Origin: Actinoplanes sp. NBC_00393
GTDB taxonomy: Bacteria; Actinomycetota; Actinomycetes; Mycobacteriales; Micromonosporaceae
Length of the DNA: 64,000 bases
Reading direction: 5' to 3'
Assembly (NCBI RefSeq): GCF_036053395.1
Contig: NZ_CP107942.1
Span: 10,282,001-10,346,000, forward strand
Shown here: piece by piece, positions 11,623-20,657 of the stretch
How the letters are laid out: every line of letters begins with the position of its first letter
How positions within the stretch are numbered: the first letter of the stretch is position 1
Notes under the pieces: generated by a model
Seen by the model: only the letters and a program-made list of their open reading frames with translations
Told to the model about the DNA's origin: nothing
The model's database searches: none
Made by a program: the position numbers and the translations under genes

Positions 11623-12867
11623 ATGGCGCAAACGAAGAAGACCCGCACGATGGCCGGCCTTGCCGCGGCCACGGTCGTCATCGCGGCGACCGGCATCTCC
11701 GCACAGTCCGGCGCGCTCGCCGCGCCGGGACAGGCCGGGTCCGTCTCGGTGCTCACCGAGGAGGCTGCTGCGCTGGTCGCGGAGTTCGAGGACGGCATCG
11801 CGGCCAGGACGAGTGGTGGCACGGTCATCCCGGTGACCGTCTCCGGCGGCACAGTCGGCGCCACCGCGAAGGAGTTCACGGCCCTGAAGGTCACCGCGAA
11901 GATCGGCGGCCTGCTGGCCAAGGTCGCCTGGGTCGACGCGACCCACCTCCGGGTCACCGCTCCGGTGACGCCGAAGGCCACCGCGGTGACGATGCAACTG
12001 CTGGTCAACGGAGTGGCCGGCCCGGAGTCGACCGCGAAGGTGGGATACAGCCCGACCGTCATCACAGTCACCCCGGCCAAGATCAATGCAGCCGGCGGCG
12101 AGACCGTGACGATCACCGGGCAGGGCTTCCTCGGGGTGGACCCGGATGACTCGGCCGCGGTCAAGTTCGGCGATGCCGAGGCCACGTCGTTCGAGGTCGT
12201 CTCGGCCACCAGGATCACCGCGGTGGCGCCGGCCGGGGACAACGGTGTCGCAGCCGTGACCGTGACCACGGCGGGTGGCGAGAGCGCCGCCGCGAACGGG
12301 GCACGGGTCACCTATCGGGCCGCGCTGGGGATCGACGTCTCCGGCGAACCGGTGGTCAAGGCGAGCGGTGGCCCGGTCGTGCTCACCGTCACCGGCGCCC
12401 CGTTGGGCGACAACGCCACCGAGTTCGCCGCGGAGCGGGTCAGCGCCCGGCTGGGCGTGAAGACTCTGGCCGCCACCTACGTGGACGACACCCACGTGAA
12501 GGTCACCCTGCCGGCGATCGCGGCCGAGTCGGCCGAGCTCACCCTGGTCCACGACGGGATCGTCGGCGAACCCGCCGAGATCGCGCTGGCCCCGGTCGTG
12601 TCCAGCCTCTCGGTGAAGAGCGACACCACTCTCGGCGGCGCCAAGGTCGTCGTCAAGGTGGCCGGCGCGAACATCGCCGGGGCGACCGACTTCAAGTTCG
12701 GCGACGACCCGGCCACCTGCGTCCGGCAGGGCACCGGCACTGCGGTGACGTTCGTCTGCACCGCTCCGCCGGTGTCCGGGGTGGGCCCGGTCTGGGTGAG
12801 CTTCACGTCCGCGGCCGGGACGCCGAGCCGCTTCACCGCGGCGGCGATGTTCAGCTACACCAACTGA
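11623..12867 (+). CDS. Secreted IPT/TIG-domain protein, four-module paralogue
   Basis: A 414-residue exported protein, tandem paralogue of the preceding gene. A signal peptide (residues 1-35) is followed by the B-A-B-A part of the same architecture. B modules start near 65 (PVTVSGGTVGATAKEFTALK) and 245; IPT/TIG modules start near 145 (VITVTPAKINAAGGETVTI) and 335. The last module again has a Cys pair. Binding or adhesion outside the cell is the usual role of IPT repeats, but none is demonstrated by sequence. It is probably co-transcribed with its neighbour, and its stop codon overlaps the convergent amidotransferase gene by 13 bp. Confidence 0.85.
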   Translation: MAQTKKTRTMAGLAAATVVIAATGISAQSGALAAPGQAGSVSVLTEEAAALVAEFEDGIAARTSGGTVIPVTVSGGTVGATAKEFTALKVTAKIGGLLAKVAWVDATHLRVTAPVTPKATAVTMQLLVNGVAGPESTAKVGYSPTVITVTPAKINAAGGETVTITGQGFLGVDPDDSAAVKFGDAEATSFEVVSATRITAVAPAGDNGVAAVTVTTAGGESAAANGARVTYRAALGIDVSGEPVVKASGGPVVLTVTGAPLGDNATEFAAERVSARLGVKTLAATYVDDTHVKVTLPAIAAESAELTLVHDGIVGEPAEIALAPVVSSLSVKSDTTLGGAKVVVKVAGANIAGATDFKFGDDPATCVRQGTGTAVTFVCTAPPVSGVGPVWVSFTSAAGTPSRFTAAAMFSYTN

Positions 12868-13535
12868 GCGGCGGCCCGGACGAAGCCTCGGATCACCGGG
12901 TGGGGCTCCTCTCCGGTGAGTTCCGGCTGGAACAGCGTGGCCAGGTAGAACGGGTGGCCGGGAAGCTCGGCCACCCGCACCTCCCCGGCGTCGTCGTGGC
13001 CGGTGAAGCGCAGGCCGTGCGCCCCGAGCAGGTCCAGGTGGGCGGCGGACAGGCCGTAACTGCAGTGGTAGCGCTCGACCGTGCGAGAGGCGCCGAGCAG
13101 GCGTTCGACGAGTGAGCCGGGTGTGAGGTCGATGGCGGCCTCGTGCCCGGCAAGCGAGCAGGCCAGCTCGACGATCAGCTCGTCGTCGCCGGCCGGGCCG
13201 TACTCGGCGTGCCTGGCGTCGCCGAACCCGCAGACGTTGCGCGCGAACTCCAGCATGGCGTGCTGGAAGCCGCCGCAGGTGCCGAGGAACGGCACCCCCG
13301 AGGTGCGCGCCAGCCGCGCTGCGTTGATGGCGCCGTCGAGGCTTCGGTACGGGCTACCCGGCACCAGCCAGATGCCGGCGAAACCCCGCAGCGCCTCCGT
13401 GTCCTCGGCGTCCGGCGTGGGGATCCAGTAGACGTCGAGATCTTCGCTGTCCCGCAGCACATCCAGGAGCGCGGGGATGCGGGCGTGCGCGCGGACGGCC
13501 GGCGATCGGTCGCCGACCAGGGCAATCGAAATCAT
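12855..13535 (-). CDS. Class I glutamine amidotransferase, CTP synthase C-terminal-related
   Basis: A 226-residue stand-alone amidotransferase-like protein. VPFLGTCGGFQHAMLEFARN has the nucleophile Cys87 in the CTP-synthase-type elbow; YHCSYG and the HPFYLATLFQPEL segment supply the distal His-x-Glu-like region. Proteins of this group are annotated as CTP synthase C-terminal region-related, and their substrate is unknown. A true CTP synthase would also carry an N-terminal amidoligase domain, absent here. The ATG at 13535 follows GAGGATGG. It is divergent from a LysR gene 72 bp away, which may regulate it. Confidence 0.8.
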   Translation of the reverse strand: MISIALVGDRSPAVRAHARIPALLDVLRDSEDLDVYWIPTPDAEDTEALRGFAGIWLVPGSPYRSLDGAINAARLARTSGVPFLGTCGGFQHAMLEFARNVCGFGDARHAEYGPAGDDELIVELACSLAGHEAAIDLTPGSLVERLLGASRTVERYHCSYGLSAAHLDLLGAHGLRFTGHDDAGEVRVAELPGHPFYLATLFQPELTGEEPHPVIRGFVRAAAQLV

Positions 13536-13607
13536 GCCACCATCCTCGACCGGGCCCTGGCATAACGTCCAACGATCGATACTGACATCGGTATTAGCAT
13601 CGCTGAT

Positions 13608-14483
13608 GTGGATCCGCATCTGCTGCGTACCTTCGTCGCGGTCGCCGAGACCGGCTCCTTCTCGGCCGCCGCGCAGCGCCTGCGCTACACCCAGTCGGCC
13701 GTCTCCCAGCAGATCGCCGCCCTCGAGGCGGACCTCGGCACGCCTCTGCTGACCAGGCGGCCGGTTGCGCTCACCACGGCCGGCGAGCGCCTGCAGCGAC
13801 ATGCCAACCTGATTCTGGTACGCCTGGAAGCGGCCCGAGCCGACGTGACCCGCTCGATCGCCCCGCCGGGCCGGCTGGTCCTCGGTCTCACCCCGCTGGC
13901 CTGGAGCGCCCCGGTGCCCGCCGCGCTGGCCCGCCTGCGCGCCGAGTCGGCCCGCCTGCACACCCGGATCCTCGTCGCCGACCGGGACCGGATCGTCGCT
14001 GCCGCCGCCACCGGTGAGATCGATCTCGGCCTGGTCGACGGTTTCGCCGCCCCCAGCGATCCGCTGCGGCTGCCCGAACCCGGCGCCCACGACGCCGTCG
14101 GGGTGGCCGGGAGCCCGGCCGTGGTGGCGGTCCCGGAGGGGCATCCGCTCGCCCGTCGGGCCTCGGTGGATCTGGGCGACCTGGCCGACGCGTACTGGAT
14201 CGACGCGCCCGTGCTGGCCCCGTTCGCCCGGCTGCCGGTCGACGGCCTGCGGGCCGGGCTGCACTACGACGGCGCCGACGTCACGGTGCTCACCGGCCTG
14301 GTCGCCGCCGGCCACGGCCTGATCGTGCTCCCGGCACCCGTCGTCGCGAACCGTCCCGGCCTGGCCGGGGTCCCGATCGCCGCGCCCCGGCTGGTCCACC
14401 GGGTGGAGTTGCTCCGGGCCCCGGGCAGCGAGGAGCCGGCCGCCCGTCTCGCCGGGTTACTGGGAGCGCAGGCTCTTCAGTAG
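13608..14483 (+). CDS. LysR-family transcriptional regulator
   Basis: A 291-residue regulator. DPHLLRTFVAVAETGSFSAA starts the N-terminal winged helix-turn-helix, continued by RLRYTQSAVSQQIAALE; the rest is a short periplasmic-binding-like effector domain. TAGCAT seven bases before the GTG implies a leaderless transcript. It is divergent from the amidotransferase gene, the natural candidate target. Its 3' end overlaps the convergent endonuclease IV gene by 27 bp. The effector domain is somewhat shorter than usual and its ligand is unknown. Confidence 0.92.
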   Translation: MDPHLLRTFVAVAETGSFSAAAQRLRYTQSAVSQQIAALEADLGTPLLTRRPVALTTAGERLQRHANLILVRLEAARADVTRSIAPPGRLVLGLTPLAWSAPVPAALARLRAESARLHTRILVADRDRIVAAAATGEIDLGLVDGFAAPSDPLRLPEPGAHDAVGVAGSPAVVAVPEGHPLARRASVDLGDLADAYWIDAPVLAPFARLPVDGLRAGLHYDGADVTVLTGLVAAGHGLIVLPAPVVANRPGLAGVPIAAPRLVHRVELLRAPGSEEPAARLAGLLGAQALQ

Positions 14484-15320
14484 CGCGATGTCGGCGGCGT
14501 GGCCCTCGTGTTCCACGGTCGGGGTCTCCACGATGATCGGGACGCCGGCGGTGGCCGGGTGGGCGAACAGCTCGGCGAACGGCGCCGTGCCGATCCGGCC
14601 CTTGCCGATCGTCTCGTGCCGGTCGCGGGTGGAGCCGCAGTCGTCCTTCGAGTCGTTGGCGTGGATCAGCTGGAGCCGGCCCGGTCCGGCCGCGGCGACC
14701 AGAGCGTCCAGCGTCGCGGTCATGCCGCCGGGGGTGGCCAGGTCGTGCCCGGCCGCCCAGGCGTGGCAGGTGTCGAAGCAGACCCCCATCCACGGGTGAC
14801 CTTCGGCCGCGTCCAGGTACGCCTCCAGGTCCTGCACCTTCGAGGCCAGACTGCGCCCACCGCCCGCGCTCGGCTCGACGAGCAGTCGCGGCAGTCCCTC
14901 CGCGGCGGCCCGGTCGAGCAGCGGCAGCAGCGACTCGCGCAGCTGGTGCATCGCCTTGTCGGCGTGCGCCTCGTCGACCGAGCTGCCGGCGTGGTAGACG
15001 ACGGCTGTCGCGCCGATCGCCTTTCCCCGGTCCAGGGCGTGGGCCAGCGTGGCCACCGAGCGTTCGACGGTCAGCTCGGTGGGGGAGCCGAGGTTCACCA
15101 GCAGCGACGCGTGAATGTACGCCGGCAGCTCGCGCTCGCCGATCCCGTCGCGGAACAGGACGTCCTGCTTCGGGTCGCCGGCCGGCAGCGCCCAGCCGCG
15201 CGAGTTGGAGACGTACACCTGCAAAGTTTCCGAGCCGGCCGCGTCGACGTACGGGAGGGCGGCCTTGGCCAGCCCACCCGACGTCTTCGTGTGTGACCCG
15301 ATCCGGCGGTCTAGAGGCAC
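14457..15320 (-). CDS. nfo: Deoxyribonuclease IV (AP endonuclease, Nfo family)
   Basis: A 287-residue TIM-barrel enzyme that cuts DNA at abasic sites in base-excision repair. The trinuclear zinc ligands are visible in order: YIHASLLVNLG (His), VEPSAGG (Glu), CFDTCHAWAAGHD (Asp, His), IHANDSKDDCGSTRDRHE (His, Asp, His) and IVETPT (Glu). The GTG start at 15320 lies 10 bp inside the end of pknL in another frame, so translation is probably coupled to the kinase gene. Overlap with the LysR gene at the other end shows how compact the region is. Confidence 0.93.
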   Translation of the reverse strand: MPLDRRIGSHTKTSGGLAKAALPYVDAAGSETLQVYVSNSRGWALPAGDPKQDVLFRDGIGERELPAYIHASLLVNLGSPTELTVERSVATLAHALDRGKAIGATAVVYHAGSSVDEAHADKAMHQLRESLLPLLDRAAAEGLPRLLVEPSAGGGRSLASKVQDLEAYLDAAEGHPWMGVCFDTCHAWAAGHDLATPGGMTATLDALVAAAGPGRLQLIHANDSKDDCGSTRDRHETIGKGRIGTAPFAELFAHPATAGVPIIVETPTVEHEGHAADIALLKSLRSQ

Positions 15321-17293
15321 GTCAGGGCGACCTCGGTCTGCGGCGGGACCTGGCTGTTGGGTGCCACGCTCTGCGCCCGGACGAACCCGTTCGGGTTGAT
15401 GTCCAGCCGGGCCCGCAGGTTCATCCCCTGCAGCGTGGCCCCGGCCTGCTGGCACGGCTGGTTGGTCAGGTCCGGGACGGTGACCAGCGGCGGGCCCTTG
15501 CTCACGTCGAGAGTGATCTCGGTGTTCTTGGCCACGCCGGTGCCCGGCTTGATCGACTGGGCGAGGATCTCGTCGGCCGGCTTGTCACTGTCCTTCGGGC
15601 GCTCCAGCACGTTCAGCCCGAGCCGCCCCAGCTCGCCACGGGCCTCGTTGATGTTCTTGCCGACCAGGTTGGGCACGGTGATCGGCGCGCGGCCCTTGCT
15701 CAGCACGACGGTGACCGTCTCGCCGGGCTTGAGCTGCTCGCCGGCCTTCGGCTGGGTGGCGATGACCACGCCCTCGGGGGCGGTGTCGCTGAACTGGCTC
15801 TTGCCCTCCTTGACCTTGAACCGGAGACCCTCCAGCTCGGCCTTGGCGTTCGCCAGCTCGATACCGACCACGTCCGGCACCGGATGGACCTCCGGGCCGA
15901 GCGACAGGTTCACGGTGATCGTGTCGCCCTTGACGATCTTCTCTTGCGGGCCCGGGTTCTGGGTCACCACGGAATCCTTGGGGACGGTGTCGCTGTAGAC
16001 CCCGTCACCCGCCAAGATCTTGAAGCCGTTGGCGTCCGCATGCGCGGCGGCCTGCGCGTTGGTCATGTTCACCAGCGTGGGCGCCTCGGTGTACCGGCCC
16101 AGCGTCACCCACCAGGTGCTGCCCAGGATGACCACGGCCATCAGGGCGATCAGGGACACCAGCACGACCCGGCGCCGGTCGTCGAAGAACCCGCCGACCG
16201 GGCCGGCCGCCGCCGCCCGGCGGTGCGGGGTGGTGCGGCCGCCGCCCTGCTCGGGCAGCCGGGCCCAGGAGGGCCGGTGGGAGGCCTGATAGGTGTTGGC
16301 CGGGACCGGGGGCACCAGCGCGGTCGCGTCGGCGGACGGCACGGTCGGCACCAGGCTGGTGGCGTCCGCGGCCCGGGACGGGACCTGCTGCAGCAGCGCG
16401 GTCGGCACGTTCGCCGTGCCGAGTCCGTCGCGGACCGCCTGCACCTCGCTGAGCAGCGCGCCGGCGTCGGTGGGCCGGGCGCCGGGGTCACGGCGGGTGG
16501 CCCGGGCGACCAGCCGGTCCAGGACCGAGGGCAGGCCGGGGGTGACGGTCGAGGGCGCGGGCACGTCGTTGTCGACGTGCTGCCAGGCCACCTCGACCGG
16601 CTCGGCCCCGTCGTACGGCACCCGGCCGGTGAGCATCTCGAAGAGCACGATGCCGGCCGAGTAGACGTCGGTCCGGGCGTCGGCCTGGCCGGTCTGCACG
16701 AGTTCGGGAGCGACGTACGCCACAGTCGCCATCAGCTGGCCGGACTCGTCGACGGTGCTCGCCTCAATGGCCCGGGCCAGACCGAAGTCGGCCACCTTGA
16801 CCACCGCGTCGACCAGGTCGGCGGTGCCACCGCTGGGCGCCTCGGCGACCAGCACGTTCTCCGGCTTGACGTCGCGGTGGACCAGGCCGGCGCGGTGTGC
16901 GGCGGCGATCGCGGCGAGCATCTGCTCGAGGATCGCGAGCGCCTCGACCGGGCTCAGCTTGTGCCGCTGGCTCAGCAGGTCGCGCAGCGTCTTACCCTGC
17001 ACGAACTCCATCACCAGGTAGGGGAGACCCTGGTGGCGGCCCTGGTCGTAGACGGCCACGACGTTGGGGTGGGTGAGCCGGGCGATCGTCTTCGCTTCGT
17101 CGGTGAACCGGTCGACGAAGTGAACGTTCGTGGCCTGCGAGGGGTGAATGATCTTCAGAGCGACGGTGCGCTCGAGCCGCTCGTCGGTGGCCCGGTAGAC
17201 GGTCGCCATGCCACCACGGGCGACGCGACCGGTGATCCGGTAGCGCCCGTCAATCGTTGTGCCGATCAACGTATCGGCGACTGTGGTGTCCAT
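15311..17293 (-). CDS. pknL: Membrane Ser/Thr protein kinase with four PASTA domains (PknL-like)
   Basis: A 660-residue receptor kinase. Residues 12-285 form the kinase domain: glycine loop VARGGMATVY, Lys47 in ALKIIH, catalytic Asp141 in HRDVKPEN and DFG at 169-171. Residues about 290-370 are a Pro/Ala-rich juxtamembrane linker, 376-395 the single transmembrane helix, and four PASTA repeats (about 403-660) face outside to sense muropeptides or lipid II. Assignment as PknL rests on the neighbours: an Rv2175c-type HTH protein, a polyprenyl synthase and metF, as in Mycobacterium. It probably signals cell-wall state to cytoplasmic substrates. It overlaps the downstream nfo gene. Confidence 0.94.
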   Translation of the reverse strand: MDTTVADTLIGTTIDGRYRITGRVARGGMATVYRATDERLERTVALKIIHPSQATNVHFVDRFTDEAKTIARLTHPNVVAVYDQGRHQGLPYLVMEFVQGKTLRDLLSQRHKLSPVEALAILEQMLAAIAAAHRAGLVHRDVKPENVLVAEAPSGGTADLVDAVVKVADFGLARAIEASTVDESGQLMATVAYVAPELVQTGQADARTDVYSAGIVLFEMLTGRVPYDGAEPVEVAWQHVDNDVPAPSTVTPGLPSVLDRLVARATRRDPGARPTDAGALLSEVQAVRDGLGTANVPTALLQQVPSRAADATSLVPTVPSADATALVPPVPANTYQASHRPSWARLPEQGGGRTTPHRRAAAAGPVGGFFDDRRRVVLVSLIALMAVVILGSTWWVTLGRYTEAPTLVNMTNAQAAAHADANGFKILAGDGVYSDTVPKDSVVTQNPGPQEKIVKGDTITVNLSLGPEVHPVPDVVGIELANAKAELEGLRFKVKEGKSQFSDTAPEGVVIATQPKAGEQLKPGETVTVVLSKGRAPITVPNLVGKNINEARGELGRLGLNVLERPKDSDKPADEILAQSIKPGTGVAKNTEITLDVSKGPPLVTVPDLTNQPCQQAGATLQGMNLRARLDINPNGFVRAQSVAPNSQVPPQTEVALTCL

Positions 17294-17424
17294 CGGCGTG
17301 AAGTGTATGTGTCTTTCTGGTGGGGGTACGCCAGGATGTCACAGCTGAGTCCAAACGGGTACCTCAACGGCTGTGACCTGCACTGATTCACGCGCAGCCC
17401 ACTTCGCAAAACGGATCTTCCACG

Positions 17425-18183
17425 CTAATGCCGGTGCCTGCGGTGGTGGCGCCGGTCACTCGTGCTGCTGTCCGGGGCGGGTGTCGTCGACTCGCTGGGA
17501 TCCGCGGACGGGTGCGGTTCGCCCGAAGTGCCGGGGTCGGCGGACGGATCGACCGCGGTCTCCGAGGGTGACGGCGAGACGCCGGCCGAGGGAGTGACGG
17601 ACGGCGCCGTCGGAGTCGGCACCGGCGGGGTGACGCAGTCGCAGTCCGCCGGACCGGCCGGGCCGGTGGCGGGCTTCGGCGCGGTGCGGCCCGGCTGGGT
17701 GGCCGCGGCGGCCCGAGGGGCCGTGGCGCCGGCTACCGCCTGATCGCCGGCCACTCCCGCGGCTGTACCGGCTGCCGGCTCGACGGGCGGGACGGTTTGT
17801 GCCCGGCGGGCAGTCACCGGCCCGCTCCCCATGCCGGCCTCGTCCTCGTCAGCGCCGGACCCGGGCGCCGGGGCGGCGGCCGGAGAGTCTGCCGTGGCGG
17901 ACGGCTGCTCGGCGAACACGCTGGTCGCGGCGAGGTACGAGCCGCCGGCGCCGAGCGCGGCAAGCAGGCAGAACGTCGTAACCGCGACAAATCGCCGCGG
18001 GGGCCGGGCGTCGATCTCCGGCTGCGAAACCGGGATGTCCACCAAGGACCCCGGGAACGTGCTCATCCCGGTCGACGTGACGTCCGGACCGCCGGCCGGC
18101 TCCACCGGCCGCCGGCCCAGGTCGTAGCCCAACGACCGCCACGCACCGGCGGACTCGTCGCGGATCCTGCGCCACAGGCTCAT
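17425..18183 (-). CDS. Single-pass membrane protein with Pro/Ser/Thr-rich extracellular tail
   Basis: A 252-residue protein of no recognised family. The cytoplasmic part (1-64) starts MSLWRRIRDESAGAWRSL; one transmembrane helix spans about 65-90 (VAVTTFCLLAALGAGG); the remainder is a low-complexity Ala/Pro/Ser/Thr tail with a CDC motif and a basic His/Arg end (RRHHRRHRH). The ATG at 18183 has GGAGAG upstream and starts only 36 bp from the divergent Rv2175c-like gene. Placed between pknL and the HTH gene, it is a candidate partner or substrate of the kinase, by position only. Confidence 0.75.
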   Translation of the reverse strand: MSLWRRIRDESAGAWRSLGYDLGRRPVEPAGGPDVTSTGMSTFPGSLVDIPVSQPEIDARPPRRFVAVTTFCLLAALGAGGSYLAATSVFAEQPSATADSPAAAPAPGSGADEDEAGMGSGPVTARRAQTVPPVEPAAGTAAGVAGDQAVAGATAPRAAAATQPGRTAPKPATGPAGPADCDCVTPPVPTPTAPSVTPSAGVSPSPSETAVDPSADPGTSGEPHPSADPSESTTPAPDSSTSDRRHHRRHRH

Positions 18184-18219
18184 CAACTGCTCTCCGATCT
18201 GGTCTGGCACGCTGTACGA

Positions 18220-18570
18220 GTGAGCGAACCCGTAACCGCCGGCCCGGCCGGATGGATCAACCTGCCGGACGTCGCCGAGAAGCTCGGTCTGTCGATCAGC
18301 AAGGTGCATCAGATGATCCGGGAAGGTGCGCTGCTCGCCGTCCGGCGTGACGGCGTCCGGCTCGTACCGGCCGAACTCGTCGCCAACGCGACCGTGCTCA
18401 AGCACCTGCCCGGCGTCCTGAACTTGCTGCATGACGCCGGGTACAACGACGAAGAGGCGCTCCGGTGGCTGTACGAACCGGATGAGGCGCTCGGCGGCAA
18501 CGCGGCGACCGGCCTCGGCGGCCCGCAGGCACGCGAGGTGAAGCGCCGCGCCCAGGCGCTCGGCTTCTAG
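18220..18570 (+). CDS. Rv2175c-like winged HTH DNA-binding protein
   Basis: A 116-residue protein. GWINLPDVAEKLGLSISKVHQ is an excisionase or MerR-like helix-turn-helix, followed by the conserved DGVRLVPAEL and C-terminal DEEALRWLYEPDEAL blocks seen in M. tuberculosis Rv2175c, a DNA-binding protein phosphorylated by PknL. The kinase gene lies 1.0 kb away here, which supports the same pairing. The start is the GTG at 18220, only 36 bp from the divergent membrane-protein gene. A phosphorylatable Thr near the N-terminus (SEPVTAGPAG) is present. DNA target unknown. Confidence 0.88.
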   Translation: MSEPVTAGPAGWINLPDVAEKLGLSISKVHQMIREGALLAVRRDGVRLVPAELVANATVLKHLPGVLNLLHDAGYNDEEALRWLYEPDEALGGNAATGLGGPQAREVKRRAQALGF

Positions 18571-18579
18571 CCGTCTTCG

Positions 18580-19650
18580 TCAGACCGAGCGGCGGGTGGC
18601 GGCCTCGGCCAGGGCGGACAGCACGCTGCGGGCCTCGTCCTCGATCGGGGCCTGCCGCAGCGCCTCGAGGGCCTCGCCGTTGAGGATGTCGATCCGCTTC
18701 TCGGTGGCGGCCAGCGCCCCGGAGTCCCGGATGATCGCCCGGAGCCGTTCGACCCCGGCGTCGTCGAGAGCCTGGTCGCCCAGAGCCGTGTCCAGTTCGG
18801 CCCGGGCGGCCCCGTCCAGCGCGGCGAACGCGGCCGCGACCAGGTAGGTGCGCTTGCCCTCGCGCAAGTCATCACCGGCCGGTTTGCCGGTCTGCGCCGG
18901 ATCCCCGAAGACGCCCAGCACGTCGTCGCGGAGCTGGAAAGCCTCGCCGAGCGGGAGGCCGAAGGCGGCGTACGCGGCGAACACGTCGGGACCGCCGCCG
19001 GCCAGGGCCGCGCCGAGCAGCAGCGGGCGTTCGACGGTGTACTTCGCGGACTTGTAGCGGGCCACCTTGCCGGCCCGCTCCAGCGACGTGTCCGCGGTCG
19101 CCTGGGTGAGCACGTCCAGGTACTGCCCGACGGTCACCTCGGTGCGCATCTGGTCGAAGACCGTCCGGGCCCGGGCCAGATCGGCCAGCGGCAACCCGCA
19201 GCTGTGCAGCAACTCGTCCGACCAGACCAGGGACAGGTCGCCGAGCAGCACCGCCGCCGAGTCGCCGAACCCGGCCGGACCGCCCCGCCAGCCGGCCGCC
19301 ACGTGCCGCGCCTCGAACCTGCGGTGCACCGAGGGCTCCCCGCGCCGGGTGTCCGACCGGTCCATCAGATCGTCGTGGATCAGGGCGCTGGCCTGCACGA
19401 ACTCCAGCGCCGCGACGGCCGCCACCACCTCGTCCGAGTCGACGCCGCCGGCGCCCCGGAATCCCCAGTAGGCGAACGCGGGCCGCAGCCGCTTCCCGCC
19501 GCCGAGGACGAACGCCGCCACCGTGTCGGCGACCTCGTCGAGCGCCGGATCGATCTCCAGCAGCCGGGACCGCTGGGTGGCGAGGAACTCGGCGAGCGCC
19601 TTGTCGACACGCGGTCGCAGGCCGGCCCGGTCCAGGGGAGAAGTCGTCAC
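18580..19650 (-). CDS. idsA: Polyprenyl (geranylgeranyl) diphosphate synthase
   Basis: A 356-residue trans-isoprenyl diphosphate synthase that condenses IPP with allylic diphosphates. GGGKRLRP is the IPP-binding motif; DDLMD at 93-97 is the first Asp-rich motif; [10 protein letters not shown] at 241-250 is the second, with the Gly variant common in actinobacterial short-chain enzymes. Product is probably C20 GGPP, possibly farnesyl-type; chain length is not certain. TAGCGT seven bases before the GTG at 19650 suggests a leaderless mRNA and decides that start over a GTG six bases earlier. It could supply the carotenoid operon at 32-39 kb. Divergent from metF. Confidence 0.92.
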   Translation of the reverse strand: MTTSPLDRAGLRPRVDKALAEFLATQRSRLLEIDPALDEVADTVAAFVLGGGKRLRPAFAYWGFRGAGGVDSDEVVAAVAALEFVQASALIHDDLMDRSDTRRGEPSVHRRFEARHVAAGWRGGPAGFGDSAAVLLGDLSLVWSDELLHSCGLPLADLARARTVFDQMRTEVTVGQYLDVLTQATADTSLERAGKVARYKSAKYTVERPLLLGAALAGGGPDVFAAYAAFGLPLGEAFQLRDDVLGVFGDPAQTGKPAGDDLREGKRTYLVAAAFAALDGAARAELDTALGDQALDDAGVERLRAIIRDSGALAATEKRIDILNGEALEALRQAPIEDEARSVLSALAEAATRRSV

Positions 19651-19726
19651 GGGCACGACGCTATCTGGTGTCCCGCGAGGTGGCACGATCAGATCGCACG
19701 CCGTGCCTGCCCGGTACAGTGCCGGT

Positions 19727-20650
19727 GTGTCTCTCGGTCTTCCCTCCCGCCTGCCCGGCACGCCATCCGTCGGTGAGCTGATCCGCGGGGCGGCCCCGAC
19801 GTTCTCGTTCGAGTTCTTCCCGCCCAAGACGGCGGAGGGCGAGCGCCTCCTCTGGCAGGCGATCCGCGAGCTGGAGTCGCTGCGGCCCAGCTTCGTTTCG
19901 ATCACCTACGGCGCCGGCGGTACCACCCGGGACACCACGGTGGCTGTCACCGAGCGGGTGGCGACCGAGACCACCCTGCTGCCGATGGCGCACCTGACAG
20001 CGGTGAACCACTCGGTCGCCGAGCTGCGCAACGTGATCGGCCGGCTGGCCGGCGCCGGGATCCGCAACGTGCTGGCCCTGCGCGGCGACCCGCCCGGCGA
20101 CCCGATGGGCGAGTGGGTGCGGCACCCGGAGGGCGTGGACTACGCCGAGGACCTGGTCCGGCTCGTCCGCGAGGCCGGCGACTTCAGCGTCGGGGTGGCT
20201 GCCTTCCCGTACAAGCACCCGCGATCCGCGGACGTGGCCGAGGACACCCGCAACTTCGTTCGCAAGTGCCGGGCCGGCGCCGACTACGCGATCACCCAGA
20301 TGTTCTTCGACGCCGACGACTACCTGCGGTTGCGCGACCGGGTGGCGGCGGCCGGCTGCGACACCCCGATCGTGCCCGGCGTGATGCCGGTCACCCGGAT
20401 GGCGACGATCGAGCGGTCCGAGCAGCTCTCCGGCGCGCCGTTCCCGCCGGCCCTGCTGCGGCGCTTCGAGCAGGTCGCCGGCGACGAGGCCGCAGTCCGC
20501 GAGCTCGGCATCGAGACGTGCAGCAGGATGTGCGCGCGGCTGCTCGAGGAGGGTGTGCCGGGCATCCACTTCATCACCCTGAACCGCTCCACCGCGACCC
20601 GCGAGGTCTGGCAGCAGCTGGCCCCGGCCCAGGTCGCCGCGGCCGCCTGA
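19727..20650 (+). CDS. metF: Methylenetetrahydrofolate reductase
   Basis: A 307-residue flavoprotein that reduces 5,10-methylene-THF to 5-methyl-THF for methionine synthesis. [14 protein letters not shown] contains the catalytic Glu, [14 protein letters not shown] the folate/FAD-contact loop, and [11 protein letters not shown] another family block. TACAGT (19715-19720), then six bases, then GTG at 19727 indicates a leaderless start. Divergent from the polyprenyl synthase, as in the Rv2172c-Rv2176 region of Mycobacterium. The following phosphatidyltransferase gene starts seven bases after the stop. Confidence 0.95.
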   Translation: MSLGLPSRLPGTPSVGELIRGAAPTFSFEFFPPKTAEGERLLWQAIRELESLRPSFVSITYGAGGTTRDTTVAVTERVATETTLLPMAHLTAVNHSVAELRNVIGRLAGAGIRNVLALRGDPPGDPMGEWVRHPEGVDYAEDLVRLVREAGDFSVGVAAFPYKHPRSADVAEDTRNFVRKCRAGADYAITQMFFDADDYLRLRDRVAAAGCDTPIVPGVMPVTRMATIERSEQLSGAPFPPALLRRFEQVAGDEAAVRELGIETCSRMCARLLEEGVPGIHFITLNRSTATREVWQQLAPAQVAAAA

Positions 20651-20657
20651 GCCGGCG

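Noticed and set aside
13050..13070. Selenocysteine in the CTP synthase-related amidotransferase
   Set aside because: The position proposed as Sec in some relatives is an ordinary Cys codon here, and there is no in-frame TGA.
15293..17386. Long open frame on the plus strand across pknL
   Set aside because: It is the antisense of a clear kinase-PASTA gene; its translation is Arg/Gly/Val-rich with no domain, as expected of an antisense frame in GC-rich DNA.
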